From assembly GCA_037893225.1 (NCBI GenBank), contig JAZGUH010000185.1, positions 3,508,842-3,572,841 on the forward strand: a stretch of 64,000 nucleotides of DNA, written 5' to 3'. The position numbers and the translations under genes were made by a program. This DNA is from Hippasteria phrygiana. Taxonomy: Eukaryota > Echinodermata > Asteroidea > Valvatida > Goniasteridae. This document shows positions 12,601 to 27,600 of the stretch, piece after piece. Under the pieces are notes generated by a model. The model was given only the letters and a program-made list of their open reading frames with translations, searched no databases and was not told the DNA's origin. The first letter of the stretch is position 1. Every line of letters begins with the position of its first letter.

Positions 12601-15600
12601 TCTCTATCGTTCAAAAAAGTGCTGGTGCACTTGAGGGTAACTGCTATAGCTTCCAACATGGTGTGAAGAAACATTGATCTGAAAAAGTCTGAAGACCAGG
12701 GTCCAATTTCATAGAGCTGTTAAGCACAAAAATTAGCTGAGCACCAAAAAGTAACTAAAACTTCAGCCAAAACTTCACGTGATTTTCATGCTAAGCAAAC
12801 AGCAAAGTACCAATCACAAGCAATCCACATTGTACATTACATACAATTTCGGTTATTAATCCTGTTTTTACAGATTTGTTATGCTAAGCAAATTTGTGTG
12901 CTCAGCAGCTCCATGAAATTGCACCCTGGTTAGGGTGTTAATTATAATGAGCATTAACTGAAGGCAGGAATGACAGCATTATTATTAGTCATCAAATTTG
13001 TCCAACTATTGCTGACATTTGAAGAGCTTATTAAGTTCACCTACAAACCATAAGCAACAGAAAAACCATACCAAAACACAACGAGGCTGATCTAGGTATG
13101 GCATTGCGAGTCACAAGATGGAGAAACTTTAGGGGGAAAAGGGGGAAAACTGAGAAACCTTAATGAAAATCTTGTCACAACCTTCAGGCACCAATACCAT
13201 GTGACCCTCTACAACCATTCTAGATCTACCTCAAAGGCATCCACAAGTATTACAAAGCTGAACTATGTACATGTATGACATCAAAGAGACCGAGATGAAG
13301 CGTGATTGGCATCCAGAAGAGAGGCGTGCAACAATACGAGACATGGTTCATGAGAGAAAACACGAAGATGTTTCAAGGGTTTGAACCCTTGATGTTGAAA
13401 TGTACCTCCAGGATCTCCCGTTGTATTGTCTGTTGGAGGTTCAGTCGTCAAACTGGCGGTAGAAGTCTCAGAATCTGACGTTAAATCTGAAACTAAACCA
13501 CCTATTTGTGGGTCGGAAGTTAATTTTGCAGGTGTAGTCGAAGCATCAGTAGCTGGATCTTCACTTGCATCAGTACTAACAGTTAGCATTGTTGTGAAAT
13601 CCGTATTGAGAGGTGTTGCTGATGTGCGTTAATCAGAGGATGAAATGAAACTGGTTTGTGAACCTTATGTCACCAATTAGAACTTAACCCTAACCCACCT
13701 CATCCCCAATCTCCAAAATCCTCCTTGCAGTTTTTGATGATTTGAGGATTAAGGAAGAATAGTATTTTTTTTAAAGAGGTTTTTGGAGGATTGAGGATGA
13801 ACGGTGTTTTAAGCAGAGGATTTTGGAGGATTGAGGATTGACGGTGTTTAAAGCACATGAGGATTTGAGGATTGAGGATGAATGCATTTTTTGGGGCAGA
13901 GTAATCGGAGGATTTTGGAGGATTGAGGATGGTTCCTAGCAAAAAGGCTCTGGGGGTTAGGGTTAAAGGTAGTGTACACGATTAGTAATCCTAAAAAATG
14001 TTTTACTGGATTATTACGAAATACCTTACTAGACTAAGTTAATAGTAGTCTCAATCATCCTGTGAAATGATGGCACCAGGTGTGCTGTCGTTAAGAAAAG
14101 TGGAAATTTATATTTCAGCTGTAAATCGTTAGAAAACTGCCCTGTAGCCTTAAGTCAAGGCGTGCGTGGCTACCCTTTGGGGCGCGTCACGTGTCCGGTA
14201 GCCATGCACGCCTTGACTAAAGGCTATCATCCGCCCGACGGTTGAAAACGAGCGCCGTTTTTTCTCTTTGTTTTCGCCATCCAAAAACGCAAAAACTTTT
14301 AACAGGTCAGTGGAACGATATCTCCTCATAAAATACTAACCCCCAAATCCGCCCATTTCTGAAAATTGCAACAATGTCCAATCATGTACACTACCTTTAA
14401 TAAACGGTCAAACCTAGACATATTGGTCACCCAAGAGACCTTAGAAAACAGCCACAGTAGAAGGTGGCCTCGATCTGATGCGCATTTCTTCAGACCATGA
14501 ATGTCTGGATTGATCTGCAATATTTAAATATGACTGACTCTTTCCAACAACAGAGAGTGCACTTCAGTTGATGTGGCCGTAAAGTCAATTAAAAAAAACA
14601 TAAGCTTCAAATGTAAATAACTGGCCACTACCCAATTAAAGCAAAGGGCTCGAATGTCAAGGTGTTTTAATGTGGAAACTTACATGTATCAGAAAGAACC
14701 ATCACACAAGATAGGGATTTTTTTAAAAAGCTAGTCAAAATTGTAGAATGCACTTGTTAATTTTATGACAAAAAGTTCATACTATTATACCAAGAACCTC
14801 ATTAAATACATGTATTGTATTACTGCGGTTAACCAAGCTCATTTAAATAGATAAGTCTTTCTCTTTAGTGGATTCTAATTACATGTAGATTGGAACTGAA
14901 GAACCTGTACAAAGAACAGAGACTGTTGATGCCCCCTCCCCCTCTCCCTCTCCCTCTCCCTCTCCCTCTCCCCCCCCCCCCCCCCCCCCCTTATTTCCAA
15001 TGTGAAGTCAGCTGTTGTGACTGGTATCATCACAAGGAAATCTTGTGAGCTGCCTGAATGCTAAGGTCACTATGACAATGCACCGACAAAACCTCAGAGG
15101 GATAATGGAGATATTCCTCCATGGTAACATTATGCACATGATGTTTAGGGGTGCGGATATGAGCTTGACTGATGATTGGCAATGGAAGCACTGTGGTTAT
15201 CATTTGGCAGCAGATTCCTATCCAACTGCCGAGTTTCAAGTTCGTCCAGTTTCTGTGTTCAGCCGGTTTCCACTGTTTTGGGCAGTTTTCAGAAGAAAAA
15301 CATGACAAACCAGAAGACACCCAACAGCTGGGTTAAAATCTGCTCCCTCACATAATGGAAGTTGATTGACATCAAGGAAGATTTGGAGGCAGAAGGCCAA
15401 GGAAAGGGTGGGTGATTGATAGTATGAGGATTCCCCTAGGGTCTCTGGAAGAGGAGAGACATTTTGCTACATCTTTGAATTCTACACATGTACGTACGCC
15501 TGTACTGCAGTCGGGTTAATAAGTACACTTGGCAAAAATGTGTACTTGAGTAATGGCTACCATAGCATTGGAATGTCGTAAATTGATTCCGATGCAATTA

Positions 15601-18600
15601 TTTACATGTACATGTTGTCATGGCATGTCTTCCTCCAAACTTCCTGTGCCTTTGTAGATGCTTCCATAATGAGTATCACTCAATGTAGGAATTGGTGTTT
15701 AGCTCATGAATATTGTAGCGAGTACAGTTATTACCTGTGGTGCCCGCACTGCCATCGTCAGTTGATTTAGGTGGAGTTGTAGGAGGAGGTGGAGTTGTGG
15801 TAGCAGCTGTCAGTTCATGCAAGTCAGATATTAATAAACACTGTTAATAATGTGTTAAACCTAAAAGGAAAACACCTTAAATCCTTGTGTCACAAGGAAT
15901 TATGGTGTACATAACTTTTCAAATTGTATAAAACTAACTTTTGGGGGGGGGGGGGGGGGGTGGGTTATTGCCTTGCTTTTACAACTATGGCAGACATCAA
16001 TGAATGTTTACCAATTTTCGTCATCGCTACTTGCAAAGTCGAACTAAATCAGTTATGGTTTAATCCCAATTGGCTCAATATACATGTACATTGTGTTGTG
16101 GTTCACTTAGAAAGTGGATTGTTACATTTATGATTGTTAATATTTTTTGGCTGTTTTGGAAACTTTTCCAAAACAGCCCTTGTTTTCGTTAAGATTTTTT
16201 TTTTTTTTTGAAAACAGCCCTTGGCAGACACTTGGACTAACTGCTCAGAATGTATGCCGAACATTTACGTCATGATGACGTCATCACGTGATTTTTTATG
16301 AATTTTTGAAATTTCAAAATCGTAAAATTCTTTTCAATATATCTAGCGAACAAAACAAGATATTTTCAAAATTCTTTTTTGTTATAGCTTTGGTATGTCT
16401 CAAAGATATGCCCTAAAAGGGAGAAAATGTGTGACGTCATGATGACATCAAAAATTTGCTTTTTTAAAACACATATAAGGATAGGTCCGATCGTCATGAA
16501 AATTGGTGGGTAGGTAGATACTGTCACTAGGATGCAGAAGCCAAAGTGACGTCATGATGACGTCATCACGTGATTTGTTATGAATTTTTGAAATTTTGAA
16601 ATCGTAACATTCTTTTAAATATATCTCGCAAACAAAACAAGATAGTTTCAAAATTCTTTTTGTTATAGCTTCGGTAGCTCTCAAAGATATGCCCTAAAAG
16701 GGAAACAAATGTGTGACGTCATGATGACGTCATCCAAAATGTGATTTTTTAAAACACATATAAGGATAGGTACGATCGTCATGAAAAGTAGTGGGTAGGT
16801 AGATACTGTCACTAGCATGCAAAATCTGAAATGATGTCATGATGACGTCATCGCCAATTTTTTTAATGATTTTTGAAATTTTTGAAATTTCATTTTAATC
16901 ACAATTTTACACAAAAAAACAAAACAGCCCTGTGTTTGTCCACAAACACTGTACCAGATGTCTAGTTTTTATTTGTTCTTGGTGTTCAGATTGTTGACAA
17001 GTCTGTTCATGATATTTAACAGAAAGCTGCAACTTCAAATACAATGGTCACGAAGCAAGTGAAGACATCAACACAAACTTCACAAGGACTAAAATTAGTC
17101 AGAGTAAGTAGCTCATAAATTTACAGACTAGGGGAAAAAAGAAAATTTTCAAGGAGAACAAGGAATCATCTATCAAATATTTATACCTGAAATATATAGC
17201 AGCTAGACATTGTAGATTGCTTTTCTTGTACATGTAAGTACACAGGAAAATATCAATGTCAGATAAGGAATAAGCTACACGTAGAATGTACAATTTTTGT
17301 ACATTTAGCTCGGAAATTGAGGCTAAATATGAAACTCTTGGTAGAAACAAAACATGAGCAATTTTCTTCCATCATTTCCCGATTAGATTTTTGATAAACT
17401 GTACTAAAATAACTTCCCTATTTGTAATGGAGATGTTTTAGAAAAGCATACATTTGTTTTATTTTCATGTTTTTTTTTTTAAGGGTGCTCTTTCCCCGGT
17501 GCCGTTTCACATACATGTACATGTACAATTGTAGCACATACTGCTAAATGTACTGGTACATATGTACAAATGTATGTACGCATCATGATATACATTTTGG
17601 CTGTCTGCCAGCCATACATGTACATAATAGAACGCAAGTGCTCATCAAACGCCATGGCTACCAATTATAATACGCTATTCGTGTACAGCCAAAGCAACCC
17701 TTGACCTTATTTCCTTTAGTACAAAATGTGTATGTATGATGTCATCCGATGACCTCAGTGTTACACACTGAGGTAGGGATCTGGGAAATTCCCTTTCATT
17801 TCCAGCCAGGGCGTTGTCAATACAATTTGCATTCACATCACACCTTTGGACTCTAAATCTATACACACTGACGCATGCTACGGTTTATAATTCTGCCTTT
17901 ATGCTTTGCAAAGCAGCAGTGCCCAAAGCCATGGTTGATTAATTTTGAAATGTCTACATGTACATGTACCTTGACTGCATATGAGGCAGTGTACATGTAC
18001 ATGTACATGTACACCCAACACGCACGAGGAAATGACAATTATATGCACAAATCAGAAACAAAATCAATCACTCTATATTCATCTCAACATATTCAGGAAA
18101 TCATAGTCATTTTGGTGTAAAATTAAATTCAAGTCTTTTAGTCAGTTTCAACATACCAGGAAATACAATACTGTTTAAGCAAAAATCAATTCCTGGTATT
18201 GAATATTAACACTTTTTAAGCATGGAAACCCAATCGCATTCTTATTCATCAATGTCTGAAACTTAGGCTGTCATACATGTACATATACATGTACATGCAT
18301 CTCCATACAGATACTGAAAGCAAAACCACATCTGAGCAGCAGACTGACTTAATTTGGCTCAAAGGTTCGTTACATTTTTTTGTCGGGACTTTTGTACAAG
18401 TACATTCTGATGGAATTGTAAGCTGCATTTAAAGTGCATAAAGAGCTCAGGCAAAGCTTACAAACCCCTAAACCACAGTGATGACAAATGGTTCTCCACC
18501 AACAAAATAACAAAAACCAACAAATTTGCTAACTCAAAAACATCGGTAACTTCAATTAACTCGGTAATTCTTGTTTAAGAAATGTGATGGAATATCAAAC

Positions 18601-21600
18601 TAAAGATTAAAAAAAGAAATCAGACTAAAAATACTGGTACTTGAAAAATTATTTACTATGAACATGTACATGTACAATGTAAATGTAGCCTTAATTTTTG
18701 TAGGCTGAAGATAAACATCAAACCGTCATGGGTCATTCCACCGGGTTGGGACAGTGTGTGATATGACCATATCATTAAAACTATCATTACATTTAATTCA
18801 GTTATTTCATGTAACATCCATCTTTGGGTGTGAGGTTCTTTGAGAGAGTTTTCAATCATGTACATGTAAGTTATATTTTAACAAAAATATGATAAACAAT
18901 GTGTTATTTCGATGTAAAATAGAAATAACATAGACACCGTGTCCAACATTTCCATTTTTTGTGTTTTTTAACACTTTAATAAATTAATATGGGAAATTGA
19001 TTACGTACACTAATTAAAAGACACACTTTGCAACAATAAAACACCTTTTTTACTGTAGTTAGTTTCCAAATGTTGCAGAGATAGCAAGAATTTGAAGAAT
19101 CTGTGCAGACGTAACATGGACACCATGATAGACCATGACTATATATGTCTGTTGTTATGTGCTGCATTTGGATATTGAATATCATAACAAATGTTTTTGT
19201 GTTGCAGTTGGTCTTGTAATTAGTATACAGTGAGTTTGCATAATTATTTATATAAGTGTTGAAAATGTTACAACAGGAAATTTTCATTTTTCATGTCACA
19301 CCATGTCAGTACTAAAATGTTACGTCCAGACTGGCTCAATTTTTCATCAGTGAATAAATAATTATGCAACTTACTGTATGTAATATCTACATGTACAAGA
19401 CACTCAGTGCTACAAAAAAACACTTTTTGTTATGGTTGCCAGTGTCCAAATAGCTCAGAAACAGCAAGAACAAAAAGAAACCATGCATGTGTGGACGTGA
19501 CAGTGGACACAGTGTCCATGTTACGTCCACACTCACGTCTATTCTTGCTGTCTCTGCTATATTTGGACACTGACTACCATATAAAGTGTTCTTGTGTTGC
19601 ATAGTACATGTCTATTAATTAGTACACATGGTGGATTTCCAATTTATATTTAAAGTGTTGAAAAAAACACAAAAATGGAAATATGGACTTGTCCATGTTA
19701 CGTCAAACTGACACATTTTTATCATATTTTTGGTAAAATATAATTTACATGATTTCAAACTTTCCAAAATATTGCCCACCCAAAGACTGATGTTACATGA
19801 AATAACTGAATTAAATGTAATAGTACTTTTAAAGATTTGGATAAATGTCACACACTGTGTCCCAACCTCGTGGAATGACCCTCATACGAACAGCATACCA
19901 AACACCCAACTGTCAAAATTAAATGAACGCGCATTCTGTCAGCAGGCTCATCTTTGTACAAATTTCCAGTTTTCACATGTTGAAATTTGTGATCTGAAAA
20001 CTGCAGTTTAATTAATCCAGTCTAAGAAAAAGGACTATATAAAAGGTGGAAACAAATTTAACAAACGCAAGTTTTCTTTGCACTGCTGATTTCCTCCAGT
20101 ATCGCCTGAAGTGTGTTAAAACAACTTAAATGCAGAACAAAAATTCAGATTTTGCAAAAGCGAGTTTTATTCAAACCCGTATATACACAAAAAACAGCTT
20201 TACGTTCCATACCTACATGTAGTGTGGACATTCCTTCGTTTTCATGTACATTGTACATATGTAGTTAAGAAAAATGGAGACAAAAGCCGATTTTACTAGC
20301 ACTGTGAATGCTCTTTTAACCCAACTTTTTTATCGTAATCCTTTTTGTTCCCCTTCATTTTGCGAAAGATAACCCTAACCCCAATATGCCTCTAAAGCTG
20401 TTTTTCAGAGAGGGGGAAACATTGTGTGGACGTGTGGAAGTCCACATAAGGTTCAGTCTTCCTGCTTCGTGTGGACATCTTTTGTTCACATGTCCACAGA
20501 GTATACAAAGGTTAGAGCACAAATACAATGACTACCTGAAAAAAGAATAAATACTTGATTACCGTGCATTTTATACAAGCATAATGACTACATCTAAATG
20601 TCAACTTTCAGTCACCATGGTTACTCCCCAATGCTTAGCACAAGCTACTTATGATCAGTAGCCATGGAAACAGTTTGCATTTAAAAATAGATTCCAAGCA
20701 GCCGAGGAAGCCAGTTATATTTGTTCCCACTCGTTCCACATTAATTAGCATTTTATTCAGTACAATTCAGTCAGAGGAAACAAAAGATGTTTCTGTGACT
20801 GTTCTTGAGTTACATGTACATGGAATTTCCCAATACCTTTTTTGTATTAATGATAGGAAGAAAGGAAAAATATGAAATTTAAGATCTGTAAACATGTCAA
20901 ACCTTTTATAAGTGGTGGACTGTTTAGACTGCAAATGTTTCTAAAGTTCTTTCTCTACTGTACATGTCCCTCCATGTAGTATGAAACTCCAGATTAACAA
21001 TACTTTGAAAATAAGACAAACTGTGCTCTTTATTCTTTAACAACAACACCACAAGGATTTTCAGTCATGTTTGAAAATATTTAGGTCTAGGATGTAAAAT
21101 CCAAAATCATAAGAATGGAACAAGGCATACAATTTGTATGCAGTCAGATACTGATAATTTTAAAAACAAAAATGCCACAATGAAATAAATGCCTCTAAAG
21201 GTGGAAAAACACTTTTAAAAAAGGTTGCAATCTTATTTTCTGAAGACTAAACAGCAGAAAAACTGTTAAAATTTGTGTATTAGATGCCAAATTGCATTTT
21301 TTTCAATAAAAGCAGGTTAAGGAAAAAACTAATTTGCCATTTTCACTTTGAAATATTTAGTACCACATCAGAAAGGAAGTGTTTTGCTGATGTGTTACAG
21401 TTTATTGTTTAAATTAACACTTACTCCTTATGTACACTGCAACTTTTACTGTTATTAAATGTAATGAACAACTGAATTTTGCATTCACCAAATCCACCAG
21501 AGGCAACATGAACAAGAGGCCTACACTGTGCAAAAGCCAAACATCTAAACTTGAAATACTGGCCAAGTATGGTATCAAACAATCAACTCATTCAACTGGT

Positions 21601-24600
21601 AGTGTATTTACAAATACATGCCTAATTGGTCTTGTCCACATGATGCAACAAAGCTGCTTCACACAATAACAGACAAGATTTAACTGTAAACAGTTAACCA
21701 CAAATCCTATAATCCATGGCCAGCATGTCCTCAAACTTGTGAGTCATAAGTTCCCCTGGAAATGATGAAGTGTAAAGTCACTCCGATACATTGTACACGT
21801 ATAAAATGAGTAGATGTATACTGTACTTAATACAGTGTACAATGTATACAAAATAAATTTATCCTGGTCACTCGTCTGGGAAGACTGGAGTACATCATAC
21901 CATGCTACATGTATAACTTGAAAACCATTTAGGCCAGTCTTTTTTTATAATAAAACAAAAAATTGATAATACATACATTGTACATGTACAATTTATGTTG
22001 AGATGGAGTCAGCATGTCTTTATACCCTCCAAATCAGTAAATGTAAGGTAGATATGTACATGTAGGTCAGTTTTTATCCTGTCAACACCCTCCTCCTCTT
22101 GTTAATGTTAACCCTTGAAGCTTGTTATGTATAATGAGACCCCAGGGTCGGCTTGTGCAGCCAAGCGTAACATACACAATAATCCAACAATGGATTGAAA
22201 ATGGAAAGAATGACATGTATAGACGTCATCCGGCTTCAAAGGGTTAAGAAGCAACTGAGACTGATACTACTTGTATCCATTGTCATTTCATAACTCAGCC
22301 TACAGAATCTGACTATGCCTTTTATGTTTTTCATTATCACCTACATATACCTAACTCATCAAAGGCTTTTGACTTTCCCCAACAATTGGTTTTATGTTCT
22401 CTGAGAAGCCTGCTGTAGCGACAGAGTTCATCATTCGACTGGCGGCCATGGAGAGTGTGTCACTTTAAACAAACTTGTTAATCGCAATCCACAAAAGGCA
22501 GGCAAGCATCACATCCAGTCGGTACAGCAAGCACCCCACTCCAGCTGCAGCTGCAAAATAAAAATGAAAAGGAATCAACTTCAGATTAAAGAAGCAGTTT
22601 TCAGTGTTGACATTTTTGTTAAGCACTGTACAGTATGATTTTGGACATCCGTTTACGCTGCTCATCAGTTTTGAATTTATTTTTGACACCAACATTCAGT
22701 TTGGATGTTTATACTTCATGCATTTTTTCATTTGCAGGAAATTAGTTTAATTTTCATGAAATTCCTTTACTTAAGTGTATGTATAGGAGGCCGAGCTCAC
22801 ATAATCTATGCAGTCCTGTGCTTCGTTACATGTACACATGAATAAATTTTAAATCTCAATAGGATAGATAAAATGCCAAAATTCTGAACTAGTTTCCTTT
22901 TTTGTCTCAAATAGTACATTCTCCCCCCTCAAAAAAAACAACACTTGAAACAAAATACAGATTGTACACAATGTACATGTACGTACTATTGAACACAAAT
23001 AAGCAACAACAAGCAGCAGGAAATGAGCATTGCAACTTTAAGATGACGGTATGTACAATGTACAGGTTAAGTAACCCCTTGATGAGTACGGTATTTTACG
23101 GGAGACGTCGGGGTGCCGCGGCGGCTCTAGCAGCCAAGCGCACCGCTACAATGTGTTTGTACAGTCAAGCGTAACATATACACAATAATCCAACAATGGA
23201 TTGAAACTGCACAAACAGTGGCCAATTGCGTCATCCGGCCTGGTGGCACTGTTTTGTTTGCGCCAAATTCCGTCATCCGTACGCAAGGGGTTAACATGGT
23301 TAACCCTAACCCTCCAGGTTTTTTTGGCCAGACTCATCAGATTGCATACTTTGTCACATTGACTTGTGTGCAGAGTGCAGCAAAGTAAAGCTGTCACCGT
23401 GCTGCGTCTGGCAGGGTTAGGGTTGTAGGTGTACATGTACATGTACAGATGTAGATGGATATAAGAGCACACGTACAGCCACTATTATATGTACATACAT
23501 GTACTATGTAGAGCAAAATTCATATTCCACCAAGACAAGCAAGGTATGTTTCAATTCATTTTGGTTTTAATGTATTCTTGTTTTATGCCCACTGCCAAGT
23601 ACCGGTATCAAAATGTAGGCACATTAAACTTCATGTACAGTGTATATATACTGCAGATCTCTGCAACAATCACTACTAAAGAAAAATATCAAAAAATGTT
23701 TTTCTTGTAATTTTTGTGTCTGAATTGCAGCAGTAGTTTCTGTGTGCCTACATGTACCATTTTGATACTGGGCATGAAACAAAAGAACATACTAAAAGCT
23801 AAATAAATGTTTCTGTATAAATACTTACAAAAGTCTTATAAAGTTTAATAAATGCACACCAACAGCAACAAGGTCAGTAATATTACACATGTACATTGTA
23901 CATGTTTGGTTTAAGGATGCAGGTTGTTGCTGGCTTTGACCGAGCAACCGAGAACTGGAACTACAATGCCCCCATCTCACTATTCCACTCCCTCCTGACA
24001 AAAATTTAAGCATACAGCCTCTCGGCCAATGCTGGAAGAAAAAAGCCTAATAACAGTTCTTAAAAGTGTTTACACTTCTTAAATGGAACTAGTCTGCATG
24101 TATAAGTGGTGATGCATCTGCATATACATGTAGGTGTACAGTACGTGTAGAGTTGGTGTCAAAAGTTTACATGTGTGTACAAACAATGTTTTGTGTGCCA
24201 CTATCCATGTACATGTAATTTACAATAGAAAAATTGCAAGTCACAGAACAGCTCGAAAAAGCAACTGAAGGAATAACTACATGTTTCATGTACATATCCA
24301 ATTTGAATTATGTAAACTTTCAACCACCACTGCACTTACTGTACATAATCATGATAATATTGAAGAGAAAAACAGATCAGACAGCATGCATGAAACCATT
24401 TTTGATAAAGCGCTTCTACCACAGCAAGGACTATTTATGTTACGCAATTGTGTATTAAAGAGAAAGAATGAAAATGGTTCTTTTAGATGAAGTTAGCATC
24501 TTCATAGACATGATAGAAGGTTGCAGAAACCCTTAACCAACGTGATTCATCAAAGCACTTTTATGAAAAGCTGGAACACATTATTGCATGCATATACATT

Positions 24601-27600
24601 GTACATGTAATGCAAAAATTAATATTCAATGCTTACACTTGTGCACAAAAGCTTGCATTAGACATTTCTTGATTATATGACACTTTACATGCACAGTATA
24701 ATTCACATGTCAGAACAGATTTAGCAAAGAAAGATAATCTTTTTGTGCATAGAAGTGCATGTATTTAAACTTGCATATATTGAAGCTGCCAGTCGAGTAC
24801 AAAAAGAGGGAATCCAGTTAAGGAGTGTAGAGTGTAGCGATGTAGGTAAGCTGTATAAAAGTACATGTACACTTTTTCCAATGAAGACAGCACATGAATT
24901 GAGACATGGAAGCCTTGGGGAAATTGCGAAACACTGCAATACTTTGAAAACACTCACCTGTATGATGGTACATGTACATGTATACGTGTATGTACATGTA
25001 TGCTGAAGAAACCGACAACAGGTCACCACACCACAAAGTACTGTGCCCGAGTGTGCAGTACAGTGTAGGTCTACACATGTCCCGGTGCATTAACATGCCT
25101 TTCTGATTTCTTACATCAGTGATGTACCATCCAATCCACTTGCACACTCTGGATTCGCATCCCAAAATGCGATGCATTTTTCACAAAAAGCGAGACAAAC
25201 TTAAAAACGATTAGCAGTTTTTGGGAATGAAAATTTCTCATAAGATCATACAGAACGACGGCCGACGCTAGACACCCCTACCATACCTGTGCGGTGACGA
25301 CGGAAACTTTGGATGCAAAATAAAAATAAATCGGACTCAAACACCATACCATAACATGCAGATCGTTTTTATCCGATCCGTTCGATTACTTGGCAAACAC
25401 ACACAGTCGTACTTCCCCAATACGTCCGAGGACAATGCTTTGTGTTTCCTATTGTTCCTTTAATATAACCAACCCCCATAGACTAAGCACGTATCCTTAC
25501 GTTCGAGGACCGATGTCAACAAAAGACTCTACGTTCGAGGACTGAAAGGTTTATTTGTGTTTCCTTTCTTCTATTGTCCTCGGAGATATATACAGTGCAC
25601 GTACACTGGCGCAATCTCACCCCCAGTCAGTCTGTGGTTTCTTTCAATGGTGTTGCGCGATAAGGATTACATGTAGTTTGGGAAACGAGGTTGCTGTAAT
25701 TTTGTGTGGAGATTAGTACATGTACGTGTAGTTCGGTACAGTATGTGGGCGCACAGACGTTCACAAACCCCATACACTTTACGGTACCCATATACACTGA
25801 ACTGTGTTCGTTATGCCGACATGAACTATATGCTCCATGTTGACACAATCATGTTTGACGCACGTACATGTACGTGTATACTGCATACTGTACTGCCGAT
25901 GCATGTACAATGTATGAATAAAATGTCGAAAGTACCGTCGAATTTCACCGTTGGAAAATGGCAGAAACATATGCCACGGTTGAAACAGGAGGATCAGTCG
26001 AAGGAGATCATCCTTTATTGGGCTCTTTGCAGATCACAAGAAGCCAAAATTAAAGCTGTGCGGAATTTTCGTACGCTTTCATGAGGGGAATTCATCGATC
26101 CATTCGCGCTATTCGCTGATCATCATTGCATGCAGCGCTCAGTTATCTTATGCGTCGAGATAAAGGAATGTTCCTGGAACTCTTGACAATATTTTTCAAA
26201 ACAACCCCAGTCAGGCTTTTGCAATATTCAACTTCAGGGGCTGAAATGGAAATAGTACACAACTAGTGAAAAATCTACTTTAGAAATAAGGACTCTCTGA
26301 TTACCTGAATTTTATATTTTTGTCTTTTTTAGGCCAAGTGAAAAAAAAACATCAGTTGATTGTCCCATCGTCCCAACATTCTTTTTTGAAGCCGCAGTTT
26401 CAAATTTTTTCGCTCTCATTTTTATTTCCTGATAATTTAGACTTCTACAAAGCGAAGCGAGAACGGTATATAGTAGCTAATAAAAAGCTGGTGGTCATTT
26501 TGAACTAAAAAAGTGGTAACCATTTTAAATTTAAATGCTTGGTGGCCATCTCTAAAAAATAAAAAGGCCCTCGTCCTCTTTTTGGAAAAAAACACGACGA
26601 TCAGCTGGTGTTTTTTTACTTCGCCTTATTGTGTAAAAATCTGCAACTGTAAAATTTGTTGTTGCCAATATGCTATATACATGTAGGCCTATATGCATAA
26701 TGCTTCAAGATTTAATCCTATGGCATAGGCTTAGAAAGTTATTTTCATCTTCTCGTTACTCAATTAATAATCGCAGCATTCTATTTTTAATTTCAGAATT
26801 TTCTGGATCACAGGTGTTTACTATTACTTTGCATGTACATGTACATGGATTTGTTATGGTGCCTCTAAATACCACTAAACACTTTGAAGGAAATTGCCCT
26901 TGGCCAGTAAATAAAAACCAGGGTCTGTACTCTGTAAACTCTGATACCTGTGTAATAGTGCAATGCATTATCTTGACTGTACAGGCTGATCGAAACCATT
27001 TGTCTTCACATCATCATTGCATGTCAAAACATTAACAACTACACTTACATGTAGTTCATGTTTTTAAAGCCCTTGAGTTTTTTCTCTGAATGGGAAAACT
27101 TTAAAAGGTGGAAGGTCAATAAACCAAATTGGATGCATTCTTGCATGCATTGTCTTAATCTTTCTCTATTTCCCAAATATGTTTTAGTTTAAAGAAACTA
27201 AATTGATGAGATTTAGATGCCAGGGGTCATTATTTGCGATAAGATATGTACAAGTCCAGGCCGATTCCTGTAAAAGCAGCCCCATTGACAATTCGTGTTT
27301 ATGTTCACATTACTGTAAACGTAAACATGAATTGTACAACAGATTGACATCAGGCAAGACAGGTACATGTACTTTATAATCATTCAGTTTCTAAGCAACA
27401 ATCAACCAATCAAAAAATGACTCTAAGAGGTAAACTTTCAAGTTCCTCCATGGTTCAAACTACTCGGGGATTTGCTAACGGGTACATTAATACATGTACC
27501 ATTGTGTTTTAATAAAACAATTGTCTGCCGTGATGTGGTGCATGTTGGGGGGGGGGGGGGAAATGGCACCTTCCACTTCACCTCGGGTGAACAAAACACC

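Larger units (their letters stand above)
5048..13405 (-). other. Intron upstream of the transmembrane exon
   Basis: About 8.4 kb between the second stalk exon and the membrane exon. It holds a foldback repeat (5126-5710), the long hAT-like MITE (10417-10850), the two candidate micro-exons near 11.0 and 11.6 kb, an AT microsatellite (12015-12063) and CAATTTCAT-type MITEs at 12.4-12.9 kb. The span 5.7-10.4 kb shows no supported gene or clear repeat. Confidence 0.55.
13619..15734 (-). other. Intron between the two stalk exons
   Basis: About 2.1 kb. It holds a GGATT-type minisatellite, a TTAAAGGTAGTG MITE and a pyrimidine microsatellite; 15.0-15.7 kb has no supported coding sequence. Confidence 0.6.
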
